From the NCBI GenBank assembly GCA_037976565.1, contig CP137682.1:17948751-18012750 (forward strand): a stretch of DNA of 64,000 bases, written 5' to 3'. The notes beneath the pieces were generated by a model that was not told the DNA's origin, ran no database searches, and was given only the letters and a program-made list of their open reading frames with translations. This DNA is from Mesocentrotus franciscanus. Lineage: Eukaryota > Echinodermata > Echinoidea > Camarodonta > Strongylocentrotidae. A program made the position numbers and the translations under genes. Shown here piece by piece: positions 1 through 44,141 of the stretch (positions within the stretch are counted from its first letter, which is position 1; each line of letters starts with the position of its first letter).

Positions 1-31077
<31,077 letters not shown>

Positions 31078-31261
31078 GTGAGTCTCATTTTCTGTTTATT
31101 TCATTCATTTCATTTGTCCTACATATATTTTACAACGACAATTGTCATTATTATTATTATGAATTTGGCATCATCTGTGTCAAGGAGTGAAAAAGTGAAC
31201 TATAACTATAACACTGTAACCTGCTGGTCTCTAATCCCGATGTAACCGGTTTGGATGTCCT

Positions 31262-31551
31262 GGGGGGTGTTTCACAAAGACTAAGATCGACTTTAAGTTG
31301 GACTTAAGTATAACAGACCGTTCATGCCATTGTTTGCTATCATTATTTACTGGCATTGGTCTCTCAAGGGATGTACAAATCATGGTAAAAATCTACAAAA
31401 CTTACATTTTTTGATAATTCATTATTGAAGGAAAAAATATTATCTAAAGATTATAATTTAGAGACCAATTGGGATAGCAACCAATGGCATGAACGGCCTG
31501 TTATACTTAAGTCCAACTTAAAGTCGATCTTAGTCTTTGTGAAACACCCCC
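31262..31551. mobile_element. Family B foldback MITE
   Basis: Almost the same as the element at 2252: GGGGGTGTTTCACAAAGACT to its mirror ending CACCCCC, with GACTTAAGTATAACAG near both ends. Confidence 0.85.
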
Positions 31552-31584
31552 AAGTGTATCACAGTGTTGCAGTACCTTGATGCT

Positions 31585-31715
31585 CGGTCGGTCTTGGCCT
31601 TAAGCCTATTTCTTCCATGTCTTGGCCTTGGTCTTGGTTGCCATAGCCTTGGCCTTGGCCTTGCAAGTCAATGGCTTGGTCTTTAGGGTTTGGGCCTTGA
31701 CTACAACACTGGGGT
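31585..31715 (+). repeat. (CTTGGC)n-like repeat
   Basis: Imperfect CTTGGCC/CTTGGT hexamers. The Gln/Gly-rich open frame on the minus strand is a by-product. Confidence 0.75.
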
Positions 31716-33039
31716 ACCATGTCACCAAGGTAACATGTCACCATGAAGAGTGCAGTAGGTTCTCGCTGTGCATAGGTTGTGATATAATATGAACTTTAAT
31801 GAACACGTATCCAGCGGTCATCTCAATGGGTGTGACAGTATGTACATTGTACAAATGACCTGTATCTGCCCATGTGCAATACATTGACTACCATCTAATC
31901 AAGTACTTTTGAAGTATACAGCTTCAAAACATGGGCCCATTTACTTTGTTTTGTGATGAATATATCATGTATTTCACTTTAAATGCATCATCCAGTTGAT
32001 AAAACTCTGCTTAACCCTATTTTAACTGGGCTATTTCAGACCAGGTTTTAGCATAGGGTTAAATGGTGACTTGTAATTACAGAAGCTATGATGCATCACA
32101 GAATAGAGTTGTATTCTAAATTTCATATTGTTTTTAACATCTTAGTATCATTATTGCTATGGTATTTGTTTGAAACAAAATGAAGGAACACATTAAATAT
32201 TTGGACAACATTTTCACTTTTAAGTTTCTCTACTCATAACAAACCAGAATATCACACTGTAACACAGACAAATCTCACTTTTTTTTTCTTTTGGCGATTA
32301 TTATTTATCTTGACTTTTTTTCTTCATTTGATGCTTGCAATCATGACCCTTAAATCTTTCTAGCCTTGCTTAAATTATTTCAGTAGTTTTGAACAGGATA
32401 CTCTTGAATACATCTTCATTAATCGGTCATTTTGCTAGACCAGTTCCATACAAAAGAATTTACCTTTACCGCAGAGGACACAGGGGAATTTTCCCACGCC
32501 ATAGTGACTGGCTTTCCGAATCAACTCAAAACCCAACATGATCCGTCTTTTATCTGGAAATTGATACGACCTTCACGGCATCTTCTCTCATGTAATTCAT
32601 GAAGCCGTAGCAATTCAACAGCATTAGATCTACTCTATTAGTTTCTACTGTTATAATTTCTCGATAGCCCCGCACATTTAAGCCGGATAAATGGGGGAAT
32701 AGAATGATTTTATTGTTGGCCTCACTGGCTCATGGTGTGACCACATAGACCATTGATTTGTAAGACTGTGCCTTTTCCGGTGAGGGAGGGAGTGGAAGGA
32801 GGGAGAAGGGAGAAGGGAGGAGATTTTAAAAATACAAAAGATTGTTAAGTACAAGAGTAGGAAAATAACATAGAAAATGTATGCAAAAGCAGTGAAGCTT
32901 AGATAATGGGTCATTTTATAAGAATAAGAGATGATTATTACTGTAGTTTTCTTTTATTTTGCTACCAATATTATCACATGCACTGCCTGTAATTGTTTAA
33001 ACATATTCAAACCGATTTTAGGTACCTGCTATAAAGAGG
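31716..33039 (+). other. Region after the last OPA1 exon found, unassigned
   Basis: Searched for an OPA1 terminal exon (phase 1, Lys-Val-Arg-type helix). None seen. Confidence 0.5.
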
Positions 33040-33232
33040 GTCGGAGAGAATAGAGAGAGGAAAGAAAATGCAGAGATTAGTGGCACATAGAGACAGAGAG
33101 AGTAGAGAGAGAGAGAGGGGGGGGGAGGTAAGAATTAGAAAGAGAGATAGAGATAAAGAGAGAGGGAGGGATATTGTAAAAAGAGAAAGGAAAAGAGAGA
33201 AAAGAGACAGTGACAAGAGGAGAGGAAAAATG
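33040..33232 (+). repeat. GA-rich low-complexity tract
   Basis: GAGAGA runs with AAAGAGA blocks; they produce Arg/Glu and Leu/Ser frames with no meaning. Confidence 0.85.
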
Positions 33233-33849
33233 TTGAAATGTTTGAGATCATGATGACTCAATCCATACATGTTTTATTCAATAAAAGCTGACACCAAGAG
33301 TGTCAACCCAATTTAAACTGACTTACACAATTATTCTTTTTGATTGCAACAGGGAACATCCTTTCATCTTATATGATTTAAACTACTTACATGTACCTAT
33401 GGGCAAGGACAAAAAATTCACAATAAAACTCATGTTTTCCTTTTTCTTTTCGTGTGACAAAAGAAATAAGTGAACAAATCCCGCTTTAAATGTCCGTATA
33501 GGTCACTTTTCACACGTTTAGCAAGTTTCTCATTTAGCTTGAAGGGCATAACCATTTTCTCTGATTGACCAATTAGTTAAGCCAATCATAAAGTGGCCTG
33601 ATACAAGGTTGATTTGATGCGCATGAAAAGAAAGATTGGGATGATAATCTAAGGGGAGGTGAGCGCAGCCATCTTGATTACATGTCCATTAGAGAAAATA
33701 CGTCTATTGAGTTGTTTGATAGGCTGCAAAGGTGTAAATGAGGATGCATCAGAAACCATTCAAAATGATTGTGAGAAGAAAAGAAGAAGAAGACTAGGAA
33801 ATTTACCCCAGTAATAGTCAAGGCTTTAGGATGACTTTAAAATTCTTGT

Positions 33850-34205
33850 GTTTTTGTTATTTTTATGATAAGAGAATTCTATTGACAGTCTAGTTAGACT
33901 TGTATATTTCTGTAGGTTTACTTAAAACATGTTTTCTCTGTGCATCTAGACAGCCCTTTACCCCAAAGATAATGTGATGATATGTTCATTCTTGTTTTTT
34001 TTAATTTTGTTTATTATAAGATAATTCAATTGACAGTCTTGTTAGACTTGTATATTTCTTTAGGTTTACTTTAAAATGTGTTTTCTCTGTGCATTTTGAC
34101 AGACATCTACCTCAATGATAATGTGTTGATATGTTCATTCTTGTGTATATTTTTATAATAAGAGAATTCGGTTGACAGTCTTGTTAGGCTTGTATATTTC
34201 TTTCC
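33850..34205 (+). repeat. Tandem repeat of about 145 bp, 2.3 copies
   Basis: Units start near 33871, 34019 and 34161 with AATTC, TTGACAGTCT and TAGACTTGTATATTTCT. The unit ends GATATGTTCATTCTTG. The copies differ by many substitutions, so the array is old. Confidence 0.85.
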
Positions 34206-34284
34206 CCTGTCTGCACTATAGGCCTCTGTGCAGTGCTATGAATAAGTAGCATGTTTTATTTTGGAATACATCTTCATTCCTTTT

Positions 34285-34289
<5 letters not shown>

Positions 34290-34317
<28 letters not shown>

Positions 34318-34395
34318 GCTCTCACTATTTTCTGTCTCTCACACTATTTCTGTCTCTCTTCCTCTCCCCTCCTCCTTTCTCTGTCTCTGTCTTTT
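34290..34395 (+). repeat. CT-rich microsatellite
   Basis: A pure CTCTCT run followed by degenerate CTGTCTCTC blocks. Confidence 0.88.
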
Positions 34396-34584
34396 TCTAT
34401 GACATCCTTATCTCTCCCAAGTTGTCTTTTATTCTTTGTACAGTTAGGCAATTTACAGCTGATTTTATTTTTATTGGAGTTAGGCAAGTAATAATAGCAA
34501 CAGCACACCTGTAAAAAGTTAGGCAAAATGTAGTGCACATCAACAATTGAGCAGAGACGATACTATACAGTTAGGCAATCGACG

Positions 34585-34819
34585 TACAGTTGGCAACTAC
34601 ATTATTTATATCCCTTGCCAAGTTTTGTAAATTTAAGTATGTGAAAAATTCATTTGTCCCAATTCGATTTTCTGAAGAATGTGATATACTAAAGCTTATA
34701 TCTAAAAGTATTCAACAAAGGCCCTAATTCAACCAGTCCACCTTTCATTCTTGAATTATGAAATACACAAAAAACACAAAATTTACAAGGGTTATGAATA
34801 ATTTAGTTGTTAACTGCAT
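34585..34819. mobile_element. Family C foldback MITE
   Basis: TACAGTTGGCAACTACATTA and the mirrored AATTTAGTTGTTAACTGCAT close the element; the body matches the copy at 7805. Confidence 0.72.
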
Positions 34820-35319
34820 ATCAGTTTGATTTTCTAAATTATAGATTAATCTATTCTATCATTTATTCAAAACACCTCCATTGCATGTTATTTAAAATAA
34901 ACACATCCAATGGTACAATTTAAAAAAATGCAAAACAAATCATTGGGTGGGTTTTTTTTTTGAATTAAAAGATGTGTTAGGCTTGATGAGATCTGCTTTC
35001 CATGTCATCTATGAAGTCATATTTCATTCACTTTACCTCTAACCCGCAGTCTGTGGAGAATTGTTGATTTAACCTTTCTTGAAATGTGGAATAAATAGTT
35101 TGAGTATGATTAATACCAAACAAAGGTGCAGTCTCTATGGCCCAAATCCTTTGAATCAAGGGTAACTGTTGCCCCACTTCCATCCAAATATTACAAACAC
35201 TGACCTATTTATTGGACTCTGCGATAATCAGAGTGACTTCAAAATAATAAAATCAGAAATACTCGCGATTGTTTTCTGAGAAGAGAGAGCCAGAGTTATT
35301 TCTCAGCTAGAAAACCAAG
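34820..35319 (+). other. Unassigned
   Basis: No repeat family recognised. It would be the upstream flank of the exon candidate at 35320. Confidence 0.45.
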
Positions 35320-35442
35320 ATGGATGAGTGCAAACCAAAAGTTCATTATGACATTTTGGGGGGCTTATTTGCTAAATTCCTGAGAGCCGTTCTTGCAACA
35401 ATTTTTGGTGAAAAGGTGGTTGGAGATATTCCACTAATTCCA
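35320..35442 (+). CDS. Candidate first coding exon, unknown protein
   Basis: Not recognised. The ATG sits in a good start context (CCAAGATGG). It opens a 41-codon frame that begins MDECKPKVHYDILGGLFAKF, has a hydrophobic stretch LRAVLATIFG, and ends at a strong donor CCA|GTAAGAAA in phase 0. No following exon was found, and a 61-codon frame of this kind can arise by chance. It may belong to a neighbouring + strand gene that continues beyond the window. Confidence 0.28.
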
Positions 35443-37259
35443 GTAAGAAAGTCTTCATGTATGTATCTCAACTGCCCAATGTCAATTCATGCTATAAGAT
35501 CATAAGTAGTCGAGCAGTGATATATTTTCATAATCTTTTTTGTTTGTGCATTTGAACTTTCTTGCATGAAGTTTGCACTTTTCGATAGGTCTAAAAATGG
35601 AACAAGTTTCCTACAAACTTTTATTTAGAATTTGAAGATTTTGAAATTGAAAATCAGGCTTGGATGAAAGGAGGTTAACTGTCCTTAGAGACTAATTTGT
35701 TTAGACATTTTTTTTTCTCAGTTAAGATTGATCTTGGTTTCTTCGTAGGTGTCAGTAAACTATGCCTGGAATGAAGGCCATTGTTTGTAGAAGGGCACAC
35801 TTGTCAAAGTTTCTCAAATCAATTTTTTAGCTTCCTTTTCCTTTTCGGTATTTTTTTGTCTGGAGGGGTGTTTTCATTTTAAAAATGTAAGCAGAAAACA
35901 AGAATTGTCCCTTTCGGGGTGAAGACATTTATGGCTCGTCCTGCGTGAGTTTACAGTTCGAGTTTTGCGATATGAACTGTCAAATTATTAATGCAATTAT
36001 TTTATTTTATTTGTGTGTGTGTGTTGCATCAATGTTGTGCAATTACTAAATTATTGATTTGGAAATTGCAATTGTCCCAGTGTAAATGTAATGAAAGAAT
36101 AATTCCTATTTTTTGGCCTTCAAGCTATTGTTTTGAACCCTAGATTTCTCTCTTTTTCTGAAATATTCTGTGTGAAAAGTAAACAAAAGAGACTGTATTC
36201 CTAATTTTGCCTTGAGAGATTCTTAATTTGTGCTGTGAAAGGTTGGTAGGTATGGTATTGTCTATCATGTGTGTACAATTGAGACACCATTATTTGAGAT
36301 GTTTACTTGTAAAGATTTGATAACAAAGTATTGGAAAACAAAATGGTTGCCCTAATGAATGCCAATCATCTTTTTAAAATATTGTTTTGCATTTTATATT
36401 AGAAGTCATCTATTACTTCATTTAAAACAATGTAAACTACACTTGTGCAGAAATGCGAGTATCATTTGTTGTTGCATTTAAAAGCAAAATATCTTTAGAA
36501 GGGACTTTGGTACCTTGCATTTACAATAACTGGACCAAAGTGTTTTAGTGCTGTGATGCAAATGTAGATATGGCATTTTTATCTGAATAATGGTTGTAGA
36601 TTTTTAGGGAGAAAGGCTCAAGTTTTGATGATATTTCACTTTAGCGGTGAAAGACCAAAGAATGTGTTGTATGTGATATACTGATAGGTTATGAACCTCA
36701 TTAATCATTTATCTCGGTAGCATAACCCTTTTGAATTCATGCTCATTAATCTTTCCTAGATAAATAGTTATTCTCTTAAAGTGTGAATCATTGTAAGAAT
36801 GAGACTTTTGTTCCACCTTTTATATACTTACAACTGTACATGTACATGTACATTTATATATGAAGCAAGCATATGTTGTCAAATCAGGACGGTCAAAAAG
36901 AAGAAAAAAAACAGGCAGAGAAAAATATATAGCCTTATGTTAGTTAGATGGAGAGGGAGGGTGGGAGGGAGGGAGAGAGAGAGTAATAATTCTGTACTGC
37001 TCAAAGCTTGAATTAGAGAAGAAACAGATAATGAACATAAAAGAGAAGTTACTTTTTAGGTAGAAATAGCTATGAGGCCCTATATCCTATGTTATATTTA
37101 GAAGCTCATATATCATAATAATTGTCTAAAACTCTATATGTGAGTAATACCTCTAAGTCTATTCATAGATGAGTATTCATCTGATGTCATTTGTTGCTCA
37201 ATGATTAAGTAACCCCAGACCTGTGCATTCTTGAATACTAATAACAAGAATGTGGTCTT
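35443..37259 (+). other. Unassigned
   Basis: AT-rich. Small features only: a GT run at about 36013, TGTACATGTACATGTACATT at about 36837, and a GA tract at 36950-36983. Confidence 0.5.
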
Positions 37260-37335
37260 ACATGTATGTACTCAGGGTAGCCACATCAGTATTGAATATT
37301 TGCTCTTCAATCGGGCCCTGCAAACGAAATGAAAG
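37260..37335 (+). mobile_element. SINE-tail fragment
   Basis: ACTCAGGGTAGCCACATCAG and CGGGCCCTGCAAACG match the piece at 16384. Confidence 0.5.
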
Positions 37336-37969
37336 CATGAAATGAAATGTATTCTGATTTCATTTTCTGTCTTAACTGTTTGTATATTGAATAATGAATA
37401 TTCCTCTGTCTATGTATCATCATATCCTCACATGCACATGCCTCTTTCTTCCACACTGCCAGGCTCTTGTCTTGTCTTGATGTACATTCGTTGTACAACA
37501 TGCCAAGCAGCAGTAGTGTTTTTCTCATGTTACAAAATGAAGGGGTGGAGTTTGACCTCTTTGGGCGTGGCTAAGAAAAAGAGACTCCGCCTCTAATAAT
37601 AGCCCACTGGCCACCATGGTGCAGGGAGAGGCACAAGCATTGGACTGTATCAGAGTGGCAGTGGCTGTATATATATTAAAAGCCCTCTTTTTGGTAGGGC
37701 ATAAATTCAAGCGATTCCGTTATGTATTGAATCAAAATTATTTTTCAAGGAATTTAGAGACTTCGTTTTCCAGGACATTGTCTTTGCTAATATTTGATTG
37801 TAACTTGATTTACAAAATTTGGGTTTGTGCTTAACCATTCACCTACAAAAACAATATTAACAACTTCATCAGAACATCTTTGTACTAGATAACTTTCTGA
37901 ATAATACTTTATACATGTAATACCAACTTCATTGGACCAAAAAAAGTAAGATTTTTTCATACGATACGG

Positions 37970-38120
37970 CAGGGCTCCGCATTCAATTTTTTGAAAGGGG
38001 GTCTGGATTTGAGTTGTTAATGTCTTTGTTCATGTAAAAAAGAAAAATAGAAATTTTGGGGCTCTGGACCTAGATTTTAGGCGCCCATATGTCCCGGGCG
38101 CCTGTTAGTGTCGAGCCCTG
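37970..38120. mobile_element. hAT-like MITE
   Basis: Ends CAGGGCTCCGCATT and AGTGTCGAGCCCTG. The inner CGCCCATATGTCCCGGGCGC is palindromic. The flanking 8 bases are not clearly duplicated. Confidence 0.6.
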
Positions 38121-39145
38121 AATACAGATATATACATTTAAATATCATAGGCACTCACAGACTTTTTCAAGATCACAAGTAGGAGATAATCCTCATTTTT
38201 ACATTATTATATTTGTCTAGCATGGCCGATCTTTTCCGTTTAAAGATTGGTACTAAATTTACTTCAGGTTTCCTCAAATTCTCAAGACCCTTGTTAGAAT
38301 TCCTTGCATTGAAGCAGAGGAGAATTAGTGTTAGCTTGTCCATTGGGAAGCAATAAAATGCAGGAAAGAAAGCAATTGATTGTGTCTCAATATGATTGCT
38401 ATGTCGATGGCCTGGTCTGATAGCCTCAATTTCACTGATCCTTATCCAACAAGCTAGCAAAATAATGAAACAATATAACAATCTTTACCTCAGAAATGAA
38501 AATAAGGCCATGCGTTGACAAGCCGATTGTACTTTCACAATGATAACTGTATTTTCACATTGATAACTGTATTTTTTAAACAAATACCTGAATGGAAAGA
38601 ATTTTTGTGGTCCTGTTTCCCCTAATAGCTGGGATTTGTACTTGTAGAGGTGAGAGAGAGAGAAAGAGAGCGAGCATGGTTGGACCGTGAGTTGTTTGGA
38701 AGGGTTTAGGATGGGGATGTGTGTGATGCCAGGAATTTCACTTTTCTTCTCTTTGGGGGTGAAATAGCTGTATCTGGCACATTTTTTGTGCTAGTGGAAT
38801 TTTGAAGAATGAACTGAATTCCAAATAACAATCCTAAATTGCACACAGAAATTTTTGCCCTTGAATGGCAGTGCATATCATGTGATTTTTGCAATTGTTT
38901 TTTTGCCCCCACACAAAAAATTGAATGGCCAAATGAAATACTGAAATGATCCTGTACCATGTCTCATCATGTGAGTTTAAAAAAACTTTGTGTTGCCATT
39001 GAAAAAGTAAATTATTGTTAGTTATAGACTTCACCCAAATTCTCATTTTTGAAATATGAATCTTACCCAAACCCAGAATGTTGTATCTTTCTTCTTTTTA
39101 CTAGTTCACTTAATTTCTATCTTTGCTTTATTATTGTCTTTTTGT
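38121..39145 (+). other. Unassigned
   Basis: One short GA tract at about 38648-38675. Otherwise nothing is supportable. Confidence 0.5.
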
Positions 39146-39322
39146 TACAGTTAAACCTGTCTATAGCAACCGCACAAGGGAAACACAAAAAGTGGTCTTT
39201 GTAGACAGGTGGTCTTTGTAGACAGGTTCCTTTAGTACATGTTTCAATGAGAAACCATTTTCAAGGGAAACAAAAAATATGGTCTTTGTAGACAGGTGGT
39301 CACTAAATCAGGTTTGACTGTA
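39146..39322. mobile_element. MITE, family D
   Basis: TACAGTTAAACCTGTCTATA opposite CAGGTTTGACTGTA; the body carries GGTCTTTGTAGACAGG three times. Confidence 0.8.
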
Positions 39323-39943
39323 TTTCTATCTTTCTATATGCATATCCTCTTTCTGTATGTCTATGATAAAAGTGCTTTTCAATCTTTTACTTTTTTCCCC
39401 ACTATGTGCATCTCTCAATTCTCATAGAATTGATCCCCCAAAATTATGCATTTTTTTCCTTAAAAATCTCTCCATTCATCTTTGTTGTGAAGAATATCTG
39501 TTGCTATCTACAACCACATTAACATTATTATTTTCAGATATTCCATGAAACCTTTAACTTTGAATGTCTGATATTGCATACTTTACAGAAATCCAAGCAT
39601 TTTGTCTAGTCAAGCCAGCATTTAATAAATACCAGCTCAGTCCCAATCTAACCATGATCATATATTCCTAAAAAAGAGTCCTTCAAATCTCTCATTTTGA
39701 AAGTGTAATACTGCTATGTTGACAAGAGAGGGTCACAATATTTCTTTTATTGAAGGAATACCAAAAGTTCATCTTTTCCACCGTTATTCTCTCTTTTTTC
39801 GTGAAAGAGATAAATCCTTAGAAATATGAAAGTTTGAAATTGTGATTCCTCGTTGAGATTTTGATGCATCTCTATCCCGTAGATCTGTGCTGGAATTTGA
39901 TGAAGATCAGTACTGTACTTTCAAGGTTAGGGAAGTGATTGTT

Positions 39944-40565
39944 AGTTCAGACCTAGTCCACTGCCTGGACTGTTTCCATGTTGCGTGCCCGGCCAATCAT
40001 CTGAGAAAATATCACACCCTCGACGACGGGTGTATTTTCGGGGGTCGCGCAATCTGATTGGGATGGGTGTAAGCGAGGAGTACAAAGATGACTGAAGAAT
40101 AAACAATATATAAGGGTGCGTTTAAGCGATTTTTCGAAGCTAGAATCACAAACATGAATCACAATTCAAAACGCAGCTACAAAACACGGTTACTGCGGGA
40201 GATCGGTCAAGCGATTTTCCATCAACGCTGATTCTCGCTCATTTCAAGCCCACCCAGGAAGATTAGAAATAGATAGCGATAATATATATAATAGATAATG
40301 ACGTCATAAAATCATGATTGAGATCTCCGTTCGTTCAAGCAAATTTTAGCGACCGTGATTCTGCAGAATCATGATACAAAACGCATCTTTTTCAGCGTTT
40401 CATGTTTGTGTTTTTAAACACGTTTATTTTTACGACCAACAAAAATCGCTTGAATGCGACCGTGTTTTAAACTAAACGTCTTTGAAAACCGTGATTCTAG
40501 GGTGAAAAAGTGTCGATTGAACGCACCCCTAAATGAACTGAATCGGGACTATAGTTCAGACCATG
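39944..40565. mobile_element. Composite repeat region around a foldback
   Basis: TAGTTCAGACC occurs on both sides (39947 and 40553), framing a G+C-rich 150-base block and the foldback at 40113. It looks like one element inserted into another. Confidence 0.35.
40113..40530. mobile_element. Foldback element, family H
   Basis: AGGGTGCGTTTAAGCGA on the left and TCGATTGAACGCACCCCT on the right. It has repeated AAAACGC and AATCACG blocks in mirror order. It shares the GGTGCGTTTA terminus with the element at 45937. Confidence 0.75.
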
Positions 40566-41517
40566 CACCCATCTTTTACAAGGAGTGGGACTATACAGTG
40601 CTCACAATCTACACCATACTCTGACGATATTTTACGCCTGTGTTTGATTTAGAGATAATGTATATTAATTTAATGTAACATGGGAAGCAATTAAACTGAA
40701 TATCTATTTAGTTTGCAAAGTAAGAAAAACATCATTTAAAAATATATATATATCTATATATGACCATGCACTGGCAGTGATACAAGAAGAAGCCACAATC
40801 AATGGTCATATTAAGAAATATTCATTTTTTTCTTGAAATAGATGGTCATGTATCATTTTATATTGAACATTTGGTGATTCAAATGAGAAGCAGTAGTCCT
40901 TATATTTGCCTTGAATAATGAATCTATTGAGCTGCAATTGTAAAAAAAGGCTTGAAACCATTCCACTCTGCAGTTGATTTATGTTTTTAATTTCAAGGGG
41001 TTGAGATCGATGGGGGCTTCCTTTTAAAAAAAATGGTCAATGACTTGTTCTAGTATGTCAACATGTAGATTGCCAGGGGATGTACATGTAACAAATCAAC
41101 CTTTGTTGGGTTTTACCCTCTATTCCTGACCCCAATCATACCGGTTATCAATCATATTTCTAGCCCAGTCATGTTAGCAATGGTCTACCCATTGTGCTTG
41201 CTGTTGATCTCTCATACATCGATTCACTTTAGAGTGAAAACATTATGACTTCTAGACATGATACAAAAAAATAAGAAATAACCTGTTCGCCTTTTCTCAC
41301 TTTCCAAAAAAGTGCAGACTTTGTTTTCCTATTGCTTTGCAAAATGGGTTCCATTGTTAGTCTAAATGGCAAAGTGCATAAATGTTATTGGACCCACTTT
41401 CCCACTTTTACTTTCCAGAGACCCATTTTACATGGCAAATAATGTCCGTGGATTGAAAGGTGAATTAAGAAGGAAACGGGGCATGGGCGGGGTGAGATAA
41501 ATGTTATTGTACTATAA
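40531..41517 (+). other. Unassigned
   Basis: It contains a small ATAT palindrome near 40742-40762 and GGTCAT repeats. No gene is seen. Confidence 0.45.
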
Positions 41518-41800
41518 GGTGTCGTGGTCTAGTGGATGCATCACCCGACTGTCGATCACAAGGTCCGCGGTTCGAGTCCCGCCATGGCACTAGTGTCCTT
41601 TGGCAAGACATTAATCTACATTTGCCACACTCGACCCAGGTGAGGTAATGGGAACCTGCCAGGAATTCATTCCTTGAAATGCTAGAGCACCATATTGGCA
41701 GCCATGCTAAAGCTGGGGTAATAATTGTGGAGCTCCAGGAGCGTCAAGACTGACAGACATGCTATACAATAATCCATTATGTTTATTATTATCAGCAATC
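41518..41800 (+). mobile_element. tRNA-derived SINE, complete
   Basis: The head reads like a tRNA: A box TGGTCTAGTGGATG, B box GGTTCGAGTCC. It is followed by the body TTTGGCAAGACATTAATCTA and ATTTGCCACACTCGACCC, and ends near ATTATTATCAG. Transcription would be by RNA polymerase III. It is best read as a mobile element, not a working tRNA gene. Confidence 0.85.
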
Positions 41801-42238
41801 TGTCTTAAAAAGTGAAAAAATGTTGTTAGAATTTGAACAACCATCGATTAAAGAAAAGGGTCAATTTAAATAAAATTTAATAACTTTTGATAAGTCTTTT
41901 TAGATCATGATACAATTGGCTTTGTTCTTCTACTCTACCCACATGTATAATAGATTTGGCAAGATTTATTTTTTTAGAAAGGAAACACATTTAATTTGGC
42001 CTAAGATTTGGCCTAAAATCAATAAAAATGGAGGCCATGTGTTATACTAACAAGTGTAGCATTGGTCTGGAAACGATCAAACTTGGTATATTTCATGCAT
42101 GTCATCAGCGTATGAACTTCAGATATTACTTGGACAGGTTGAACTCCCTTCTTGTAAATCTACTACAAGAAGCTTATCATAAACTAAACAGATCTGTATC
42201 AAATCAATCCAATCCTCTTCTCTTGCTCCCAGTAGTTA

Positions 42239-42782
42239 GGTTCACACGAAAGTCCATGAAGTAAAAGTTTAGGTCGTGGTTTTAAACTTCAAACTTTAAT
42301 CTTAACTCCCGTCGCCGCTGCATGCACACAATTTCTGGTATGGGAAAAATTTGCGAGTCGAACCCGTAATGACTCAGGCCTACTTCAAAGTTTACTTGAA
42401 GTTATAAACCAACTTAATAGTTAGCGCGATAGCTAAACGCAGCAGGGTGTCCTCACTCAAAGTTATATGCCATGTGGATGTGCTTGACTTAGAGGCTACG
42501 CCAGCTTGTATTTAAAATGACTCCTCAGACTGCTCTGGTTTAAAAACTTTGAATACTTGTTTCGGTCCCGTTTGAACCCTCGTTTGAACCCTCGTCGTTG
42601 TTAGTGGATTGTTGTTTATATTATAACTTCAAGGATTTGCAAACTTGAAGTTTAAAACTTTGGATACTCGTTCCGGTCCCATGTGAACCATCATCGTTGT
42701 TAGTGGATTGTTGTTTATAACTCCAAGATTTTGCAAACTTAAAGTTTAAAACTACGAAGGTTCCGTCAACTCCTGTGTGAAC
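42239..42782. mobile_element. Foldback element with internal tandem duplication
   Basis: Ends GGTTCACACGAA and CTCCTGTGTGAAC, with AAACTTCAAACTTTAA and its mirror GAAGTTTAAAAC inside. The block TCGTTGTTAGTGGATTGTTG occurs twice, about 100 bases apart. Confidence 0.7.
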
Positions 42783-44102
42783 ATGGGTAGTGTTATTCCT
42801 CCAAGTGATGCGTCCTTGCCAAGTTGTTACATCCCAGATTCTCCATCTTGTGACACTTTTGTATCAAACCCAAATCTCTATACCAAACTGGGAGCGATTA
42901 GCATTATCAGGGTTCAGGTTTCGTCACATTCCAAGGGGAAAAGAAGATTGGGAAGGTTGTTTATAGCCTTCAAGATCAAGCTTAGGAAATTGAAACATTT
43001 ACACTTGTGAATGAGAGCCATCCTGAGGGTGATTTTATCTTACATGGATAAGAAGATTGTATAGCCATAGGCACCTCCAGAGCAATCCCTTTTCTCTCAA
43101 AGGTCTGTTCTCATTTTCAAATTTGAAAAATGACAGCAAAAATAAGTTCTGTATGGTAATTTCTTAAAAGGTACCATTAACTATTTTAGGAGTTTACAAT
43201 GAGGGTGGATGTGAACACAAATTGAAATATTTGTGTTTATTATGTGCACCTTGTAACTGCAGCCAAAGCGACAAAATTACTTCAAAATTTCTTTTTTTGT
43301 TTTTAGTGAAGAAATTCACTTGCTATTTTGATAGATTGTAGTTTTATTCATTAAACTTTGGATTGATGTTTCACTATTGTCAATACTAATAAATAGAAAT
43401 TTAATATTTCACTTGCTCATATTATTCACTCTTTCCTCCACTGCAATGTTCAACAATCAAGGTGCTACATAACCTGGTTCATTAGGCTGGAATGGAAATA
43501 ATGACCGTTTGCTAGTCAAGTTCGAGGACCACCATAAAATATTTGTCTAGTTACTTTATGAACAAATGCTGATCTCATTGATAAATTCATTTCCACAATG
43601 CAACCAACAAATTATTTGGACAAAAGATGATTCAAATTTTGGTGATAATTCAGCCACTCATTATTGTTGGCAAGTGGCAACAGTAATTTGTCTGCTTATA
43701 TCTAATTTGGGCAAGTCATGTGAGTTGAAAATGATACCACTTGACAGATGTGCTGAACCATCTAGTACTTTGTTCTAAGAAGAGGGGGTTGGATGATGAC
43801 AAAGATATAGATTGACACATCTTAGATCAAATTAGTACAGAATTTTTCTCTTAATAGTAATGGAAACGTAAAAAGAATAATCAATTTTGTAATTGCTACC
43901 AATTTATTGTCTCGTCCTGGTTTCTGTCTTTCTGAGTGAATGGAAATGCACCCTTTTGTGGAAACGCACCATTTTGAGAAACACTTGGTCTATTTTCTCT
44001 ACAGATTTCCTCAAATTTGTACATGTAATTTGTCAATAGGCGAGGGATCTTTACAGGAATTCTTATCTGCAATACTATCTGTAATCTAAAGGAGTAGTTT
44101 TC
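42783..44102 (+). other. Unassigned
   Basis: A 77-codon + strand frame begins at the very end of the foldback (42777). It has no motif and is not called. Nothing else. Confidence 0.45.
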
Positions 44103-44141
44103 TATAAGTTGTTTACGTTGGTGATTGTAGACCAACCTTGT

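Noticed and set aside
31559..31744. Gln/Gly-rich minus-strand frame
   Set aside because: It is a translation of the CTTGGC hexamer repeat.
35281..35330. Possible OPA1 last exon (ARVISQLENQDG then stop)
   Set aside because: The spacing of hydrophobic residues does not match the family's final helix, and the acceptor is poor.
37616..37834. 72-codon frame with a perfect start context (GCCACCATGG)
   Set aside because: The context alone is not evidence. The product has no recognisable domain and no supporting exon.
41518..41590. tRNA gene at the SINE head
   Set aside because: Pol III boxes are present, but the sequence continues into a SINE body found elsewhere in the window, and no clean cloverleaf could be drawn.
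42777..43010. 77-codon + strand frame
   Set aside because: It starts within the end of a foldback element and has no motif or donor of quality.
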